Below, piece by piece: positions 6,354 to 8,822 of a stretch of DNA of 8,822 nt (positions are counted from its first letter, which is position 1; each line of letters opens with the position of its first letter). Location: the NCBI GenBank assembly GCA_037444705.1, contig JBBILY010000134.1:1-8822 (forward strand), in the 5' to 3' direction. The notes below the pieces were generated by a model, which saw nothing but the letters and a program-made list of their open reading frames with translations, made no database searches and had not been told where the DNA came from. The position numbers were made by a program, and so were the translations under genes. This DNA comes from DATCYX01 sp037444705 (lineage in GTDB: Bacteria > Chloroflexota > Anaerolineae > Anaerolineales > UBA4823).

Positions 6354-7067
6354 GGAGGCACGGTTGAGTTTATCGTACAGGGCGCGGGCGGCATTGAGCA
6401 CATAGTCGGGATTGACATCAATATCCAGCCCGCGACCCATCACCCACACCAGCACATTCTTATAGACGAAAGCCACATCGTATTCTAGTTTGGTGAGGTT
6501 GGTAGCCGGATCCTGGGTTTTGTAGAAGTAAAACAGACATTTATCGCCCAGGTCGCAACCTGCCTCTACCCAACTTGGGGTCTTGGCCTCGTTCCTGTAG
6601 GCTTTAAACCAATCCGGGCTGAGGGCGGTTAAAGCGCCTTCATGGCTTTCGAAGACCTCGATCGTGCTTTGAAAGGTGATGGGGGCGATGTCCTCTTTGT
6701 TTTTTCGCTCCAACTCCAGGCTCCAACCGTCCACCCTGCCTGTGGCAAGGATATAGCGTTTGCCTTCCACTTCGCCCATGGTTTGCACCACCCCCAGGTT
6801 CGAGAGGCGTGCCTCGCCTCCGGTTGGGATGCGGTACTTATGGGGTAGATCCTCCGGGCGCAAAACGTAATTGCCCAAAACCTGGCTAAAGGTGTTGGGG
6901 TCGAAAATGTCCCCCTTGGTGGAGACTTTCTCTGTCGCCTGAGGTACATTGAGCACCGCCGTTGGTTGTCCGCTTACAGCTGTAGGAGTAGCGTTCCCTT
7001 CGGAACATGCGGAAAGAAGGATTAATGCAAATAGTATTGCAATAACGGGGATGAGTTTACTCTTCAT
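6348..7067 (-). CDS. Secreted lipoprotein of unknown function
   Basis: 239 aa. The N-terminus is a lipoprotein signal: MKSK, a hydrophobic core, then the lipobox LSAC with C21 as the lipidated residue. A Thr/Pro/Ala/Gln-rich spacer (about 22-48) leads to a globular part (about 55-236). I do not recognise this domain. It is mixed in character, with repeated aromatic and charged strands (KRYILATGR, GWSLELERK, ITFQSTIEVFES), a pair C171/C177 (CDLGDKC) that could form a disulfide, and a C-terminal strand-helix unit (VLVWVMGRGLDIDV, then ALYDKL). It should sit on the outer face of the cytoplasmic membrane. The start is secured by a perfect AAGGAGG 9 nt upstream. The gene stands apart from the next upstream gene on the same strand by 338 bp, so it is probably its own transcription unit. 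No function is claimed. Confidence 0.88.
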   Translation of the reverse strand: MKSKLIPVIAILFALILLSACSEGNATPTAVSGQPTAVLNVPQATEKVSTKGDIFDPNTFSQVLGNYVLRPEDLPHKYRIPTGGEARLSNLGVVQTMGEVEGKRYILATGRVDGWSLELERKNKEDIAPITFQSTIEVFESHEGALTALSPDWFKAYRNEAKTPSWVEAGCDLGDKCLFYFYKTQDPATNLTKLEYDVAFVYKNVLVWVMGRGLDIDVNPDYVLNAARALYDKLNRASS

Positions 7068-7076
7068 GGACAGTTG

Positions 7077-7083
7077 CCTCCTT
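7077..7083 (-). promoter_or_regulatory. Perfect Shine-Dalgarno sequence of the lipoprotein gene
   Basis: AAGGAGG on the minus strand, 9 nt before the ATG at 7067. It is the strongest ribosome-binding site in the window; most other genes here have weak sites or none. Confidence 0.85.
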
Positions 7084-7091
7084 AAAAATAG

Positions 7092-7097
7092 GTTATA
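7092..7097 (-). promoter_or_regulatory. Candidate -10 box of the lipoprotein gene
   Basis: TATAAC on the minus strand (5 of 6 matches). A start near 7085 would give a compact leader of about 17 nt beginning just before AAGGAGG. No convincing -35 is seen (only TGATCC at 18 nt). Confidence 0.35.
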
Positions 7098-7405
7098 CCT
7101 TGGGTATGACGGGCGGGATCACAGCATGCGCTTGCTCGTTGCAGCGCTTAAAGCCCACTTGATAGGTGGTGCTTCAACTTCTCTCAGAAGGCTCTTTTGG
7201 CCTCCTATCCACACAGGCGCTCAGTTTTATGTTATCCACTTCTTAGGGAGACTACAATAGGGAATAAGTACTGTTTGGAGGCGGGGCAGTCCAGAGGTCT
7301 GGGGATTGGCTTTGCCTCAATTGCTGGTTTATTGGGAAGGGTATTTTTTGATTGGTGGGGATGGAGATTCGGAATTTCTAGAAAATGTCTCAGAAAAGGC
7401 TTACC
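7098..7405. other. Gene-free spacer with several small inverted repeats
   Basis: With the lipoprotein's candidate promoter and ribosome-binding site it forms the 338-nt gap between two leftward genes. Open frames inside it have no recognisable family, no ribosome-binding site and run into the neighbouring gene's antisense, so I call no gene. Besides the dyad at 7161-7209 it contains GCGCT/AGCGC (7128-7132 with 7143-7147), CCAGA-GG-TCTGG (7291-7302) and the palindrome TTTCTAGAAA (7375-7384). None is followed by a T-tract, so no rho-independent terminator for the glycosyltransferase gene is visible. No tRNA or known riboswitch pattern was recognised. Confidence 0.5.
7161..7209. repeat. Nested inverted repeat upstream of the lipoprotein gene
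   Basis: GATAGGTGG (7161-7169) pairs with CCTCCTATC (7201-7209) at 8 of 9 positions (one T-T mismatch). Inside lies a perfect small hairpin CTTCT-CTC-AGAAG (7178-7190). It sits about 65 bp upstream of the lipoprotein's candidate -10, so it could be a protein-binding dyad or part of a longer leader. Function unknown; chance is possible. Confidence 0.35.
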
Positions 7406-8134
7406 TCAGGCACCTTGACGCAAATCCCGATAATCATAGAGCAACTGCCACACGCGGATGGCAGCTTCACGCTGAATGCGCCAGGACATCTTGGAATGCC
7501 CCCATTTGCGCTCGGCGAAGTAAAACGGCACCTCTTTGAAGGAGTAACCCAAACGATAGGCGATATAAGCCATTTCCACCTGGAAGGCATAGCCCTGCGA
7601 TTGTACCCGTTGCAGGGGCATCCCCAGCAGGGCTTCTCGGCGCCACAGGCGATAGCCCCCGGTGACATCGCGAATGGGTAATCTCAGGATCAGGCGGGCA
7701 TAAAAATTGCCAAAGGCGGAAAGGCCCTTACGCCACAGGGGCCAGCCCCGATCTAGCGATCCTCCGGATACATAGCGTGAGCCCATGGCTACATCATGCT
7801 CATTTAGGGCGTCAAGCAGGCGTGGCAAAAGCTCTGGCGGGTGAGAGAAGTCGGCATCCATCTGAGCCACTGCCTCAGCGCCCTCCTCAAGCGCCTGCTT
7901 GAAGCCCTCGATGTACGCACTGCCTAACCCCAGTTTTCCAGGACGGTGCAGCACCCTGAGCCGATCAGCATAGATCTTTGCCAGGTCTTCGGCGATGCGT
8001 CCGGTGCCATCGGGGCTGTTGTCATCCACCACCAGGATGGATAAGCCCGGAATGCCCAGGTTAAATAAAGCCGCGGCCAGTAGGGGCAGGTTTTCCGCCT
8101 CGTTATAGGTAGGAATGACAACACTCAGTTGCAC
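7406..8134 (-). CDS. GT2 glycosyltransferase, polyprenol monophosphomannose synthase-like (DPM1 type)
   Basis: 242 aa, a single GT-A catalytic domain. Motifs: the start LSVVIPTYNEAENL, VVDDNSPDGT (35-44), the metal-binding DxD as MDADFSHPPE (92-101), MGSRYVSGG (117-125), RDVTGGYRLWRR (155-166), QGYAFQVEM (180-188) and FAERKWGHSKM (206-216). This set is characteristic of dolichol/polyprenol-phosphate mannose synthases, which transfer mannose (or another hexose) from a GDP- or UDP-sugar to polyprenyl phosphate at the inner membrane face, making a donor for extracytoplasmic glycosylation. There is no C-terminal membrane domain, so it belongs to the soluble, membrane-associated kind. The start is a GTG at 8134 with no Shine-Dalgarno sequence. 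It overlaps the 3' end of the upstream response-regulator gene by 10 nt, so translation is probably coupled. The sugar specificity is inferred from family resemblance only. Confidence 0.92.
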   Translation of the reverse strand: MQLSVVIPTYNEAENLPLLAAALFNLGIPGLSILVVDDNSPDGTGRIAEDLAKIYADRLRVLHRPGKLGLGSAYIEGFKQALEEGAEAVAQMDADFSHPPELLPRLLDALNEHDVAMGSRYVSGGSLDRGWPLWRKGLSAFGNFYARLILRLPIRDVTGGYRLWRREALLGMPLQRVQSQGYAFQVEMAYIAYRLGYSFKEVPFYFAERKWGHSKMSWRIQREAAIRVWQLLYDYRDLRQGA

Positions 8135-8822
8135 GGTGGATGAATCTTTTGTCGCGTTAGAGTGGCTTTCAAGGCATCCAGGTCTGTGAAAGGCCCATCG
8201 CTGGCGAAAAGGCGATGGAGGTTGACTGCCAGTTTTTTACCCAGGTTGGCGTTTTCCCCACGATCCTTGAGAGGGTAGAAATAATCCAGAGATTGTTCCA
8301 AACGGCTACAGATGCGTTCGCTCAGGGCATCGGCGCGGGTGGGGGTGGTGACGAGCACGAACTCCGCCGGCCCGCTTTGACCAATGAAATCACTGGGGCT
8401 GCCCAAATCGCTCACGGCATTTTGGATCATCAAACCCACGGCCCGCAACACATCATCCGCGGCGATGAAACCGTATGTTTGGCGAAAAACATCTAAATGC
8501 TCCACAGCAATGAGGAGAAGCGCCCAATCTGTGCTCTGCAGGCATTCGCTCAGGCGTTCGTCCACCAATGCCCCTTCAGGCAGGCTGGTCACCGGGTTGT
8601 TCAAAGGCCCTTGCGTGGTGCGACGCAGGGCATTGCGCACGCGCAGGCGTAACTCCTGAATATCAAAAGGCTTGGTGATGTAATCATCGGCTCCTAATTC
8701 AAGCCCTTGCAGGCGTTCGGAGCGGCGGCGTTTTTCGGTAAGGAAGATAATGGGAATATCCTGGGTGCGGCGGCTGCCGCGCAGACGCCGAACACCTCTT
8801 CAGGCCGGTCGTACTGGCCGAG
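8125..8822 (-). CDS. Response regulator with receiver and degenerate GGDEF domain (partial; apparent frameshift near 8790)
   Basis: Read leftward, the frame ending at 8125 shows the end of a receiver domain: DIPIIFLTEK, then LGADDYITKPF (8697-8665) with the conserved Lys at 8673-8671. After the linker LRVRNALRR comes a GGDEF-family domain (about 8600-8150). Its expected NPLTGLPNR is NPVTSLPEGA, the helix with YGFIAADDVLRAVG matches the usual GHxxGDxxL region, and the signature GGDEF reads SGPAEF (8376-8359). The active-site loop has lost key residues, so diguanylate cyclase activity is unlikely; a ligand-sensing or protein-binding role is more plausible. Upstream the frame meets a TGA at 8802-8800, while the receiver continues in another frame as LGQYDRPEEVF (8822-8790). 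One inserted base after TTC would give EVFRRLRGSRRTQ, the usual receiver sequence, so a 1-nt deletion or assembly error is likely. The start and phosphorylated Asp lie outside the window. Confidence 0.8.

Noticed and set aside
7291..7302. CCAGAGGTCTGG as a terminator or operator
   Set aside because: Its 2-nt loop is too tight for RNA, and a single short dyad with no promoter next to it is weak evidence for an operator.
7375..7384. Palindrome TTTCTAGAAA downstream of the glycosyltransferase gene as a terminator
   Set aside because: A 10-nt palindrome leaves no loop and no T-tract follows on either strand.
7197..7418. 73-codon rightward open frame in the spacer
   Set aside because: No recognisable motif and no Shine-Dalgarno sequence; it runs into the 3' end of the glycosyltransferase gene in antisense.

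Overview
The window looks like a chromosomal stretch of a Chloroflexota bacterium, most likely Anaerolineae-like. The reasons are the moderately high G+C, the ECF sigma factor paired with a membrane anti-sigma of DUF5667 type, the Pro/Thr-rich linkers (PTPTAAPTATP in the LCP protein, NATPTAVSGQPTA in the lipoprotein), and the mix of cell-wall LCP, polyprenol-phosphate-sugar and response-regulator genes. This placement is inferred from gene style and not proven. I see no mobile element, CRISPR array, tRNA or rRNA.

Layout. (1) 1-1448, minus strand: an ECF sigma factor followed 1 nt later by its presumed membrane anti-sigma partner, which runs off the left edge. (2) 1449-1711: a divergent intergenic region with a long imperfect hairpin and candidate promoters for both sides. 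(3) 1712-5458: an envelope glycopolymer block. A Wzx/MATE-like flippase (+) converges on a polyprenyl-phosphate sugar-1-phosphate transferase (-), which diverges from an LCP ligase (+) across a 117-bp promoter region. (4) 5499-6353: rsmA (16S rRNA dimethyladenosine transferase), just behind the LCP gene. (5) 6348-7067, minus: a small lipoprotein of unknown function, overlapping the end of rsmA by 6 bp. (6) 7068-7405: a gene-free spacer with inverted repeats. (7) 7406-8822, minus: a polyprenol monophosphomannose synthase-like glycosyltransferase, overlapped by the end of a response regulator whose output domain is a degenerate GGDEF. The regulator is cut by the right edge and carries an apparent 1-nt frameshift near 8790.

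Working together: the sugar-phosphate transferase can load the first sugar on undecaprenyl phosphate, the flippase can move the finished lipid-linked glycan outward, and the LCP protein can attach it to the wall. The GT2 synthase would supply a polyprenyl-phosphate sugar donor. The sigma/anti-sigma pair beside them could be a surface-stress switch, but nothing here shows that it controls these genes. No wholly new system is evident. The best leads are the response regulator with a dead-looking GGDEF domain coupled to a sugar synthase, the hairpin between sigma factor and flippase, and the unassigned lipoprotein.
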